Translations under genes and position numbers: made by a program | Notes under the pieces: model-generated | The model's input: only the letters and a program-made list of their open reading frames with translations | Database searches by the model: none | What the model was told of the DNA's origin: nothing | Shown here: positions 45,308 through 53,413 of the stretch, in pieces | Numbering within the stretch: position 1 is the first letter of the stretch | How the letters are laid out: every line of letters begins with the position of its first letter | Assembly: GCF_013377535.1 (NCBI RefSeq) | Contig: NZ_JABCJE010000013.1 | Location: 1 to 64,000, forward strand | Direction: 5' to 3' | Origin: Donghicola mangrovi | GTDB lineage: Bacteria > Pseudomonadota > Alphaproteobacteria > Rhodobacterales > Rhodobacteraceae | Length of the DNA stretch: 64,000 nt

Positions 45308-45961
45308 CTATTCGCCTTCGGTGATGGTTGCGGGTTCGAACGGTCGGATCATGGCTACCATATCCGCAGACCACTGCGCCGCATCAACAAGAACCTGCTT
45401 GGGCGCTTGCGGCCATTCGTCGGGGTGAAGCTGACGGGCCACACGGATGTGGTCGATCGCGGCCTGCAAGGTCGGGTAGTTGGACGGGCATTCCAGATGC
45501 AGGAACAGGGCCACCAACGTGACAGAACGGGACCGACCGCCACGGCAGTTCACCAGAATATTGCCCGTACCCTGCCACGGATAAGAGGGCTTTTGCGGAA
45601 AGGTCTGCTCGATCAGCCCCTTCAGCTGGTAATAGCCCGCCAGCAGCATCGGCGTAGGGTTCCCCGGCCCGTCCACGATCCCCAGCTTGTAGTACCGCAC
45701 GGGCGACCAGCCAAAGGGCAGATTGCGCGTCTCGGGATCAACATTGGTGACCATGTTGATGTCCAGATTGACGGCGCAATTGACCACGGTGCCCACGCCA
45801 TGTTCGGCCAGATAGGCCGGATCAGAGGCCGCCTGTTTGTTCCCGATATAGAGGTCGATCCCCCGCCCATAGAGGTTCCGGTGGATCAGGTGCATCGGGT
45901 CACGGGCGGCATCGGCGCGGGCAAAAGCCTCTTTGATGCGGTCGATTTCGGCGGTGGTCAT
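45308..45961 (-). CDS. CX5R (dual-specificity/tyrosine-type) phosphatase
   Basis: The 217-residue protein has the cysteine-phosphatase P-loop N138-C139-x5-R145 (CRGGRSR followed by S) and an upstream Asp97 in GIVDGPG as general acid candidate, plus VGTVVNCAVNL, like the dual-specificity family. The usual His before Cys is Asn. It has no signal peptide, so it works in the cytoplasm. It overlaps the inositol-monophosphatase-like gene in ATGA, so the two are coupled. Cysteine phosphatases of this fold include PTP-like phytases, so a small organophosphate substrate is plausible. Confidence 0.85.
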   Translation of the reverse strand: MTTAEIDRIKEAFARADAARDPMHLIHRNLYGRGIDLYIGNKQAASDPAYLAEHGVGTVVNCAVNLDINMVTNVDPETRNLPFGWSPVRYYKLGIVDGPGNPTPMLLAGYYQLKGLIEQTFPQKPSYPWQGTGNILVNCRGGRSRSVTLVALFLHLECPSNYPTLQAAIDHIRVARQLHPDEWPQAPKQVLVDAAQWSADMVAMIRPFEPATITEGE

Positions 45962-46785
45962 GCGCTGGCCTCTTTCAGCGTGACGGGGGCCAGAACCTTG
46001 GCGAATTGATCGGCCAAGGCGGGGGTGATCGCCAATACGGGGCCGGTCGCGGTCAGGTCGGCCACGGTCGCGGGCCAAGTGCCGATGCGCCCGCCCGCCT
46101 CTTCGACCATCAGAAGGCCCGCGAGGCAGTCCCAGCTGCTCATGATGCCCTCGAAATACCCGTCAGAGCGGCCCTCGGCCACATAGGCCAGCGCCAAACC
46201 GCCGGAGCCCCCACGGCGGATGTTCGCGCCCTCTTCCAGCACTTTGCGCTGGGCCTCGAGATAGGTCTCGACCGGCAGGCGGCGGGACCAGCCCATTTCC
46301 AGACAGGCGCTAGAGGCCGCCAGAGTGGTGGTGACGCGCATCGGCTGGCCGTTTTTCAATGCCCCGTGGCCACGGCGGGCAAAGTAACGTTCGTTCAGCA
46401 CGGGGTTGGTGATGGCCCCCAATTCGCACCGACCGTCCACGCAGAACGCGATGATCACGCAGAAATGGGGCACCCCACGGGCAAAGTTCGCGGTGCCGTC
46501 CACGGGGTCGATCACCCATGTGGCGCGGCCGGGGATGCCGCCCCCCTCTTCGCCCAAAATCGCGTCTTCCGGAAAAGTATGGGCAATCTCCTGACGGATC
46601 AGGTCCTCGACGGCCAGATCGGTTTCGGTCAGAAAATCCTGCGGGCCTTTCATGTCCAGCTGGCCTTCCTCGCGCTGGAGGAAGCCCTGGAGGGCGCGGT
46701 CGGCAGCCTTGGCGATCAGGGCTTCAAGGAATGCCGCGCGGGCATCAAGGTCGATCACCGGAGAGAGCGTTTGAATATCGGACAA
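45958..46785 (-). CDS. Inositol-monophosphatase-family phosphatase
   Basis: The protein (275 residues from a TTG at 46785 preceded by AGGA) has the family metal motifs: G-E-E at 78-80, D93-P-V-D96-G-T-x-N100, and WDCLAG toward the C-terminus. The enzyme removes phosphate from inositol phosphates or similar compounds, using magnesium. An ATG at 46842 would place the start upstream of a terminator, so I prefer the TTG. It follows the transporter binding-protein gene and is coupled to the CX5R phosphatase. Confidence 0.9.
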   Translation of the reverse strand: MSDIQTLSPVIDLDARAAFLEALIAKAADRALQGFLQREEGQLDMKGPQDFLTETDLAVEDLIRQEIAHTFPEDAILGEEGGGIPGRATWVIDPVDGTANFARGVPHFCVIIAFCVDGRCELGAITNPVLNERYFARRGHGALKNGQPMRVTTTLAASSACLEMGWSRRLPVETYLEAQRKVLEEGANIRRGGSGGLALAYVAEGRSDGYFEGIMSSWDCLAGLLMVEEAGGRIGTWPATVADLTATGPVLAITPALADQFAKVLAPVTLKEASA

Positions 46786-46805
46786 TGGGGTGGTTCCTAA
46801 TGCAG

Positions 46806-46831
46806 AAAAGACGGGCCAAGGGCGGCCCGCC
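46806..46831 (-). terminator. Terminator between binding-protein and phosphatase genes
   Basis: On the minus strand an 8-bp stem (GGCGGGCC/GGCCCGTC with one G-T pair, 6-base loop) is followed by TTTT. It lies 23 bases after the binding-protein stop and 20 before the phosphatase TTG; partial readthrough would connect them. Confidence 0.75.
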
Positions 46832-46854
46832 AGAATAATCATGAAAACAATGGC

Positions 46855-47967
46855 TTATTGGCCCAACTGACCCTGACGCGCCAGTGCCCAGATGTCCTGC
46901 CAGTCCTGACGGGCAGCCCAGTCCGCGCCGGAAGTGGTCGCGTCATAGGACATCATCGCATCCATATAGGCCACAACGCCCGAGGGTTCGTCCGCAGGCA
47001 CGGCGTTCTGGGTGTTGGTCGACATCTTGCCGTCGACGGCCTGAGGGGCCCAGCCTTCTTCGGTCAGCATGTAGTGGACGAACAGCTTGGCGGCGTTGGG
47101 GCTGTCAGTGCCCGCAGTCATCAGCATGAACTTGGGATAGAGCAGACCGACCATGGGCTTCATGCTGTCACAGATGCCCAGAACCATGCCGTTTTCGTTC
47201 TCGCGGAACTTGGCGGTGGACATGATGCCGATGAAGTTCTCGGTGGTGTCGGGCGCGCCAACGGCCGCTGCCACATCGCTGTCCGAGTCCGTCAGAAGCG
47301 GGTTGTTCGCCGCAAGGGCCGCAACAAATGCCTCGGTCGCGCTGGCAAGGGTGGTTTCCAGGGGCTTACCGTAATGCGCCTCGTAGGCGGCGGCGATTTC
47401 GGCATCGTGGTGCATGGCCATCTGGTTGAACCAGTCGGTATAGAGCGACTTGGCCAGCGGATCGGGCATGGCGATACGCCCGTTCCATTCCTTGTCGGTC
47501 AGGGTCCAGATGTTGTCCACGGGACAGCTGTCATTCAGCGCGGTGTTGTAGGCCCAAACATCCGGCGAGGTCGAGACGATCAGCGGCGACTGGTATTTCG
47601 CGTCGATCTTGTCCGCCATATCCGAGGGCAGATAGCTGACAGTATAGCCGGGCTCGATCAGCTGAGCGGTTGCGGCGGGCAGGTCCGACACGATCACCAC
47701 GTCGGCCTGCACATTGCCTGCCTGCGCCTCGCCTGCGATGATCTTGATGGTCGCCGCGGCTTTGGATTTGGTGCCCACAGCCTCGAGGCCGTATTTCGCG
47801 GCAAAGGCATCGGCCTGCTCTTTGATCTTGCCGGTCGAGTCATAGATGGTCAGCGCCGGTTCGGCTTTGGCGGCCTCCAGAAGGGCGGCTTCGTTGAAAT
47901 CCTCGGCCAGCGCGGGGGCGGCGAATGCCATGCACAGCGGAAGGGCGGTCGAGATCAAGTACTTCAT
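46855..47967 (-). CDS. ABC transporter periplasmic binding protein (FbpA/AfuA-like)
   Basis: The 370-residue protein has a signal peptide (cleavage near ALAEDF) and the layout of family-1 binding proteins of the FbpA/AfuA type: ALTIYDSTGKIKEQADAFAA, ADVVIVSDLPAATAQLIEPG, SPDVWAYN, MPDPLAKSLYTDWF. Although such proteins are often called iron-binding, I do not see the tandem Tyr pair typical of ferric-binding proteins. AfuA homologues bind hexose phosphates. With two phosphatase genes and a phytase as neighbours, an organophosphate ligand is more likely. Confidence 0.88.
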   Translation of the reverse strand: MKYLISTALPLCMAFAAPALAEDFNEAALLEAAKAEPALTIYDSTGKIKEQADAFAAKYGLEAVGTKSKAAATIKIIAGEAQAGNVQADVVIVSDLPAATAQLIEPGYTVSYLPSDMADKIDAKYQSPLIVSTSPDVWAYNTALNDSCPVDNIWTLTDKEWNGRIAMPDPLAKSLYTDWFNQMAMHHDAEIAAAYEAHYGKPLETTLASATEAFVAALAANNPLLTDSDSDVAAAVGAPDTTENFIGIMSTAKFRENENGMVLGICDSMKPMVGLLYPKFMLMTAGTDSPNAAKLFVHYMLTEEGWAPQAVDGKMSTNTQNAVPADEPSGVVAYMDAMMSYDATTSGADWAARQDWQDIWALARQGQLGQ

Positions 47968-48008
47968 GTTTCAATCCTGAAGATGTTCGGAAACGAAGGG
48001 GAAAAAGG

Positions 48009-49130
48009 TCAGATCACACCCGCAGAGCTGCGGGAATGGTCATGGCTTCGGCTGACGCCGGACGCGATCCGTGCGCCGGTGTCAGAAAACAGGTGCATCG
48101 CCTCGGCCAGCGCCGAGACATAGACCGCCTGCCCAACGCGCCAGCGCGGCGGGGTCTGGGTGGACTGGACCAGCCGGATGGGACCCGCATCATCGGCGCA
48201 GGTCAGCTCGACCAGCCAAGAGCCACCCGTGGGCAGGATGCTTTCGATGATGGCCGTGACCGCCCCCGCACTTTCGCTCAGGCCAAGGGTGATCCCCTCG
48301 GGGCGCAGGCCCAGTTCATGGGCGGGCGCGTCCAGACCGGCAGCACGGGCAAAGCTGCGCGCCACATGAGACGCCGCGGGCAGCATGTTGATCGGCGGGT
48401 TCCCGATGAAATCAGCCACAAAGCGGTTGGCGGGGGCCTCGTAAATCTGGGACGCGGTGGCGTATTGCTGCAACGCGCCCTTGGACATGACGGCAATATG
48501 GGTGGCGAGGGTCATCGCCTCCCACTGGTCGTGGGTCACGAAAACGATGGTGGTGCCGAATTCGCGGTGCAGGCGCGACAGTTCGGCGCGCATGGTCAGG
48601 CGCAGGGCTGCGTCCAGATTGGACAGGGGTTCGTCCAGCAGCAGGATACCGGGGGTCACCGCCAGCGTCCGCGCCAAGGCCACCCGCTGCTGCTGCCCAC
48701 CGGACAGTTGCGCGGGGTAGCGATCCTCGAGCCCTTCGATCCGCAGGGTCGCGACCATCTGGGCCACGCGGGCCTTGCGCTGGGCTGCGGGCATCTTCTG
48801 GATCTTGAGGCCGAACTCGATATTCTGGGCCACGGTCATGTGCGGCCAGAGGGCATAGGACTGGAACACCAGCCCGATCCCGCGCTTTTCGGGGGGCACA
48901 AAGATGCCCTTGGTCACGCTGTCCAGCACGCGGCCATCGACGTCAATCTCGCCCTCGGACAGGGTTTCCAGCCCCGCGATCATGCGCAGAATGGTGGACT
49001 TGCCGCACCCCGAAGGCCCGAGGATACAGGTGAACGACCCGTCCTCGACCGTGAAGGTGATGTTGTCGACGGCAGCAGCGGCCTTGGGGCTGTAGCTCTT
49101 GGTCAGGTGGGAAAGGGTAATCTTGGGCAT
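48009..49130 (-). CDS. ABC transporter ATP-binding protein with TOBE domain (FbpC/AfuC-like)
   Basis: The 373-residue ATPase has Walker A GPSGCGKST, signature LSGGQQQR, Walker B LLLDEPLSNLD and H-loop FVTHDQWEAM, then a C-terminal TOBE region. It is the energy unit of the importer with the fused permease three bases upstream and the binding protein downstream. The ATG follows GGAGAG. Confidence 0.93.
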   Translation of the reverse strand: MPKITLSHLTKSYSPKAAAAVDNITFTVEDGSFTCILGPSGCGKSTILRMIAGLETLSEGEIDVDGRVLDSVTKGIFVPPEKRGIGLVFQSYALWPHMTVAQNIEFGLKIQKMPAAQRKARVAQMVATLRIEGLEDRYPAQLSGGQQQRVALARTLAVTPGILLLDEPLSNLDAALRLTMRAELSRLHREFGTTIVFVTHDQWEAMTLATHIAVMSKGALQQYATASQIYEAPANRFVADFIGNPPINMLPAASHVARSFARAAGLDAPAHELGLRPEGITLGLSESAGAVTAIIESILPTGGSWLVELTCADDAGPIRLVQSTQTPPRWRVGQAVYVSALAEAMHLFSDTGARIASGVSRSHDHSRSSAGVI

Positions 49131-49133
49131 GGG

Positions 49134-50966
49134 TCAGCTCTCCAGTCCCTGCGCCAGACCGGTGCCTGTGATGCGGTTGATGACCAGCGTCCCCACAAGG
49201 GCGATCAGCGCGATCATCAGCACCACAGCATTCGCGGCCTGAGTGTAGTTGTAATCGACAAGTCGGATGGAAAAGGTGGTCAGGACGTCCGTCGCCGGAA
49301 CCGCCAGAATGATGAACAGGCTCACTCCTTTGATCCCCGAGATGAACGGCATGATCATCGCCGTCACCAGAGCGCCCTTCTGGATGGGAACGATGATGGC
49401 CATCATGCGCTTCCACCAGCTGGCGCCCATGATGCGGGCGCTTTCCTCGACATCGCGGCCCAGTTGGGTCATCGCCGAAATCCCGGCGCGCGAGGCAAAG
49501 GGCATCTGGTCCGCCACCAGCGCCAACAGCAGGATCAGGGGCGTCCCATAGAGCGCGGGGATCGGCCCGTGGGGCACCGCGAACAGCGACAGGAACGCAG
49601 CGGCGAACGCAATCCCCGGCACCAGATAGGGAAAGAATGTGATCTGGCGCAGGGCCACGGCCAGCCACCGCACGGGCGAACGGGTGACGATATAGCCCGT
49701 CATCAGCCCCAGAAGGCCCGCACAAATCGAGGCCGTCCCAACGATGCGCACGGAATTCCACGCAGCGGCCCAGAATTCATCGGACAACAGGATGCCGTTG
49801 CGCAGCGCCACAGTCCCCAGATCCCGCCCGATCCAGTAGTCCAGCGTGAAATTCGACAGGGTAAAGCGGCCGGGCAGTTGCATTACCGTAGACAGGGCCA
49901 GCGCCCCCAGCGGCACGATCACCGCCACACAAAACAGGCCAAAGGCAAAGGCAAACGCGGGCCATTGCAGAACGCCAAGGGACTGGCGGCGCCCCATGCT
50001 GCCTTTGCCCCCGATGATGGCGAAACGGCGGGCCTCTCTCATCATCCAGGTATCGAGCGACAGGGTAACCACGCCGATCAGCAGGATCACACCGGTAAAG
50101 ACCGCGGCCATGCCCGATTGCTGGGTCCCGATCGCCCGATAGAGCGAGGTCGCCAAGGTCTCGAACTGTACGGGTAGCCCCAGCACATAGGGGACCGAGA
50201 ACTCGCCCACCGCATCCGCGAACATCAGCAGCGCCGCCGACATCACCGCAGGGCGCATCATTGGGAAGACGATTTGCAGGGCCAAGGTCCCCTTGCCCGC
50301 CCCCAGCATCCGGCCCGCATCCTCGAGCTGGCTGTCCAGACGGCGCAGGGCGTTCCCCACAAGCAGGATCACAAAGGGAATGTAGTTCAGCGTCATGATC
50401 ACGATGGTCGGAAAGATGCCATAGGACACCCAGTCGGGCAGCTGATAGCCCATCGCCTCGACCCAGCCGGGTTGGCCGCCGATGGTCGCGTTCTTGAACA
50501 GGGTCGTCCACGCCAGCGCAAAGGTCCACGCGGGCAGCATAAAGGGGATGATCAGCGCGGTCGCCAGCCAGCCCCGCCCCATCAGATCGGACCTGACCAG
50601 CAGCCACGACAGCACCGAGCCGATCACCAGCGCCAAGCTCATGGACACCAGCGCCACGGTCAGCGTGTTCACCAGCGGCTTCCAGAAAATGATACCGGAC
50701 ATCCGCGACGCAAACGCGCGGCTCAGGTAATAGCTGGTCCAGTCGCCTACCTCGCCCCCGATACGGGCGGCGTCACCGGTCTGGATGGTGAACATATCCT
50801 GAAAGATCGACACCAGCGGCACCGCGATCAGCCACCCGAACAGCACCAACATGCATAGCCCCGCCAAGGCAGTCGGCTCCTTGCGGGCGATGGTCAGACG
50901 GTGCCTTAGGCGCGCACCGAATGGGGCGGGCTCGGGCCGTGTCGGGTTGGTTGCCAAGGTCGACAA
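49134..50966 (-). CDS. ABC transporter fused permease, two BPD domains (FbpB/AfuB-like)
   Basis: The protein (610 residues from a TTG at 50966 with GGAGA before it; a GTG at 51002 is the alternative) has about 12 membrane helices and two permease loops, QLEDAGRMLGAGKGTLALQI and DVEESARIMGASWWKRMMAI, so both halves of the channel are on one chain. This is the FbpB/AfuB arrangement. It is the first gene of the minus-strand transporter operon and lies divergent from the secreted protein and phytase genes. Confidence 0.9.
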   Translation of the reverse strand: MSTLATNPTRPEPAPFGARLRHRLTIARKEPTALAGLCMLVLFGWLIAVPLVSIFQDMFTIQTGDAARIGGEVGDWTSYYLSRAFASRMSGIIFWKPLVNTLTVALVSMSLALVIGSVLSWLLVRSDLMGRGWLATALIIPFMLPAWTFALAWTTLFKNATIGGQPGWVEAMGYQLPDWVSYGIFPTIVIMTLNYIPFVILLVGNALRRLDSQLEDAGRMLGAGKGTLALQIVFPMMRPAVMSAALLMFADAVGEFSVPYVLGLPVQFETLATSLYRAIGTQQSGMAAVFTGVILLIGVVTLSLDTWMMREARRFAIIGGKGSMGRRQSLGVLQWPAFAFAFGLFCVAVIVPLGALALSTVMQLPGRFTLSNFTLDYWIGRDLGTVALRNGILLSDEFWAAAWNSVRIVGTASICAGLLGLMTGYIVTRSPVRWLAVALRQITFFPYLVPGIAFAAAFLSLFAVPHGPIPALYGTPLILLLALVADQMPFASRAGISAMTQLGRDVEESARIMGASWWKRMMAIIVPIQKGALVTAMIMPFISGIKGVSLFIILAVPATDVLTTFSIRLVDYNYTQAANAVVLMIALIALVGTLVINRITGTGLAQGLES

Positions 50967-51033
50967 AACAGGTGTCTCCGTCCGTGAATTTCGAGGGAAC
51001 ACCTAACCGCCGCTTGTGACAGATTCGTGAATT

Positions 51034-51049
51034 TTGCAACTACGTGCAA
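51034..51049. promoter_or_regulatory. Inverted repeat, candidate LacI operator
   Basis: TTGCA and TGCAA flank six bases within an AT-rich stretch (51030-51115), 68-83 bases before the permease start. TTGCA-type arms are common in LacI-family operators. It could let the LacI regulator control both divergent units. Confidence 0.4.
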
Positions 51050-51240
51050 TTTTTATCACACTGTTTAAAAACGGTAATTTTTTTCATTACTCAATTCATC
51101 GCATCAATGTGCTGATTTCCCACTGCTTTTCCTGCGTACCCCTCACCCTCCACCGCCGCACCCGAAAATCCCGCCACAAAACCGTTACAGACTCGGCCTA
51201 GCGGAGCGGCGTCTTGTGACCCTTTGCTTTGGAGCTCCCG

Positions 51241-51870
51241 ATGAAAATGCTTCCTGCGGCAGTGCTTTTGGCCGCCCTTCCCTTTGCCGCCCTTGCGGAT
51301 GTGAACAAAGAAACCATCACGCCGAACAACACCCTGACCGCAGCGCCGACCGCCTGGCTGGGGCAGACCCCGCACTTTGTGGTCATGGGCACCGTGAACG
51401 GATTTGACTTTGACGTGCAGTATCTGGACCTGACCAAGGCCGACATCCACAACATCGAAGTGAAACGCGAATACCTGATCGACGGCGATGCGCGCCCCTA
51501 CCAAGAGGTGGATTTCGAGCTGCAGGCGGTCATCGACGGCATCGCCAAAAAGATCGAAGGCAAGCTGAACCACGCGGACTTTCTGACCCTGACCCTGCCC
51601 GCCACGCTGGAACTGGGCCCCGAGGAAAACCCCGCCGGTCAGAAGACCTATACCGAGTTCGAGTTCGAATGGGAAAACGACGGCATTTCGGTGAACGAAG
51701 AGCATGGCGAATGGACCGGCACCGCCGAGATCCCCTATGACGATGCCTTTGCCAGCGCCGAGCCTTTGGCCGATGGTCTGGCCGGTGGCTACATCAACGC
51801 GGTGCACGGGGACGATCACCTAGTGATCTCTTACACCTTTGAAATCGGGGAGGCCGAAGTTGAAGAGTAA
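51241..51870 (+). CDS. Secreted protein of unknown function coupled to phytase
   Basis: I do not recognise this 209-residue protein. It has a signal peptide (cleavage near AALADVN), and the mature part is acidic and rich in Asp and Glu, with beta-strand-like stretches (LGQTPHFVVMGTVNGFDFDV, TYTEFEFEWEND) and no cysteines. The ATG follows GGAG. Its end overlaps the phytase start by 11 bases, so they are translated together. It may bind calcium or the phytase, but this is a guess from position and acidity. Confidence 0.75.
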   Translation: MKMLPAAVLLAALPFAALADVNKETITPNNTLTAAPTAWLGQTPHFVVMGTVNGFDFDVQYLDLTKADIHNIEVKREYLIDGDARPYQEVDFELQAVIDGIAKKIEGKLNHADFLTLTLPATLELGPEENPAGQKTYTEFEFEWENDGISVNEEHGEWTGTAEIPYDDAFASAEPLADGLAGGYINAVHGDDHLVISYTFEIGEAEVEE

Positions 51871-52894
51871 CGCCCTTCTGCTGCTGGCGGCGCTGCTGCC
51901 CGCCCCCTTGGCCGCCGAGGTTCCCCAGATCATGGTGCAAGCCCGCGCGGAATCCGCCCCCATCGACGGGGATGCGGACGATCCGGCGATCTGGGTAAAC
52001 CCTTCGGACCCGATGAAAAGTCTGGTGCTGGGAACCGACAAGACCAAGGGACTTTATGTCTTTGATCTGGCGGGTCAGCAGGTGGATTTCCTGCCCGATG
52101 GCAAGCTGAACAACGTGGATATCCGCCCCTTTCGCCTGATGGGCGAGGATGTCTGGCTGGCCTCGGCCGCCGAGCGGGGCGCGGAAAAGCTGGTGTTCTG
52201 GATCATCCGTGCGGACGGGTCAATCACCCATGCCAGCCCCTTTGCCTTTGACGGCGTGCCTGCGGATATGGCCGACGGGGTCGAGAATATCTACGGCTCT
52301 GCACTGATGCGCGATCCGGAAACGGGGCGTGTGTCGGCGCTGGTGAACTACAAATCCGGCCATGTGATCCAGTGGGACGTGACCGAGCAGAATGGCGAAT
52401 TGGCACTGACCTATCTGCGCACGCTGCAAGTCCCCAGCCAGCCTGAAGGCATGGTTTCCGACGACCGCACCGGCCTGATCTATGTCGGCGAGGAAGACGC
52501 CGCCATCTGGCAATTCCCCGCGTGGCCCGAGGGCGGCGACACCGGCAAGACCATCGCGAACGTGCCGTCCGATTGCTTTCCCCGCGACGATATCGAGGGG
52601 CTGTCGATCTATGACGGGGCCGAAGGGCACTATCTGGTCGCCTCCAGCCAAGGCATCCATCGCGCCGCGATCTTTGATCTATCGGACGCGCAGACCCCGT
52701 GTGTCGGGCTGGTCGGGGTCGAGGCTGGCGAGATTGACGGCGTGACCGAAACCGACGGGCTGGACGTGACCGCTGCGCCGCTTGGGCCGAACTATCCTGC
52801 GGGGATGCTGGTCATGATGGATGACCAGAACGAGATGTTCACCACGGGCTTCAAGTACATGTCCTTTGCGGACGTTCTGGCGGGCCTTAAGTAA
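51860..52894 (+). CDS. Beta-propeller phytase
   Basis: The 344-residue protein has the marks of beta-propeller (BPP, 3-phytase) enzymes: DADDPAIW (residues 38-45), LGTDK (57-61), NNVDIR (84-89), and the later VGEEDAAIW and DIEGLSIY. These supply calcium and phosphate ligands of the six-bladed propeller. A TTG start at 51860 is chosen because GGGAGG lies six bases before it and a signal peptide (to about residue 19) follows at once. It releases phosphate from phytate in the periplasm or outside. A terminator follows. Confidence 0.93.
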   Translation: MKSNALLLLAALLPAPLAAEVPQIMVQARAESAPIDGDADDPAIWVNPSDPMKSLVLGTDKTKGLYVFDLAGQQVDFLPDGKLNNVDIRPFRLMGEDVWLASAAERGAEKLVFWIIRADGSITHASPFAFDGVPADMADGVENIYGSALMRDPETGRVSALVNYKSGHVIQWDVTEQNGELALTYLRTLQVPSQPEGMVSDDRTGLIYVGEEDAAIWQFPAWPEGGDTGKTIANVPSDCFPRDDIEGLSIYDGAEGHYLVASSQGIHRAAIFDLSDAQTPCVGLVGVEAGEIDGVTETDGLDVTAAPLGPNYPAGMLVMMDDQNEMFTTGFKYMSFADVLAGLK

Positions 52895-52900
52895 AATCGG

Positions 52901-52933
52901 CGCGCGGGGGCCACGGGGTATCCCGCGCGTTTT
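52901..52933 (+). terminator. Terminator after the phytase gene
   Basis: An 8-bp stem (CGCGCGGG/CCCGCGCG, 13-base loop) is followed by TTTT, seven bases after the stop and just before the convergent CYTH gene end. Confidence 0.75.
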
Positions 52934-52936
52934 GCG

Positions 52937-53413
52937 TTATTCGGGTGCGCTAGGCGCCACAGCCAAGGCACTGTTTTTATAACGCTTATCCTCGGTCACA
53001 TCGGCGCCGAACCAATCGGGCGCGGTGAACGCGACCGCCTCTTCGACCGAGGCAAATTCGACCTCGACCAGCATCAGACCTGCCAGATGCCCGTCGAAGA
53101 TATCCAGCTCGACCACCGCCCCATCCGGCAGGGCTCCGGTATAGCGGGTCTTTTCCAGCCGCCGCCCCTCGGTCGCGGGCCAGAGGGCGTTAAAGTGCCC
53201 CTCTTCTATCGCGGTTTCGTATTCCTTGCGGGCCATTGTGCCCTTGGATTTGACGGTGATGTAGTAGCCCTGCCCCTTTTGGCGGACGCGCACTTCGATG
53301 CTGTCCGCGCCAGAGGTGATATAGCCTTGCCGCACGACCTCGGCCTTGAACCCGTCCAGCGCGGGGCACTCCGCCACAAGGTATTTTTTTTCGATCTCCA
53401 TCGGGGCGCTCAT
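52937..53413 (-). CDS. CYTH-domain protein (triphosphate tunnel enzyme)
   Basis: The 158-residue protein is a single CYTH domain with the N-terminal signature E-I-E-K-K-Y (residues 6-11) and repeated charged strands (SIEVRVRQKG, YYITVKSKG, ARKEYETAIE, VELDIFDG, LVEVEFASVEEA, EDKRYKNSAL) that line a triphosphate-binding tunnel. Bacterial members cleave inorganic triphosphate or make cAMP; the short form suggests triphosphatase. It is last in the RHH-CHAD-ParA-CYTH operon, with its start inside the ParA stop (ATGA). Confidence 0.9.
   Translation of the reverse strand: MSAPMEIEKKYLVAECPALDGFKAEVVRQGYITSGADSIEVRVRQKGQGYYITVKSKGTMARKEYETAIEEGHFNALWPATEGRRLEKTRYTGALPDGAVVELDIFDGHLAGLMLVEVEFASVEEAVAFTAPDWFGADVTEDKRYKNSALAVAPSAPE

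Noticed and set aside
47925-50177. 750-codon plus-strand open frame opposite the importer genes
   Set aside because: The composition (Gln/His/Arg/Gly rich, no motif) is that of an antisense shadow of the ATPase and permease genes.
46855-51002. Ferric iron importer (FbpABC)
   Set aside because: The family resemblance is real, but the tandem tyrosines of ferric-binding proteins are not seen and the neighbours are phosphatases and a phytase, not iron genes. It remains an alternative.
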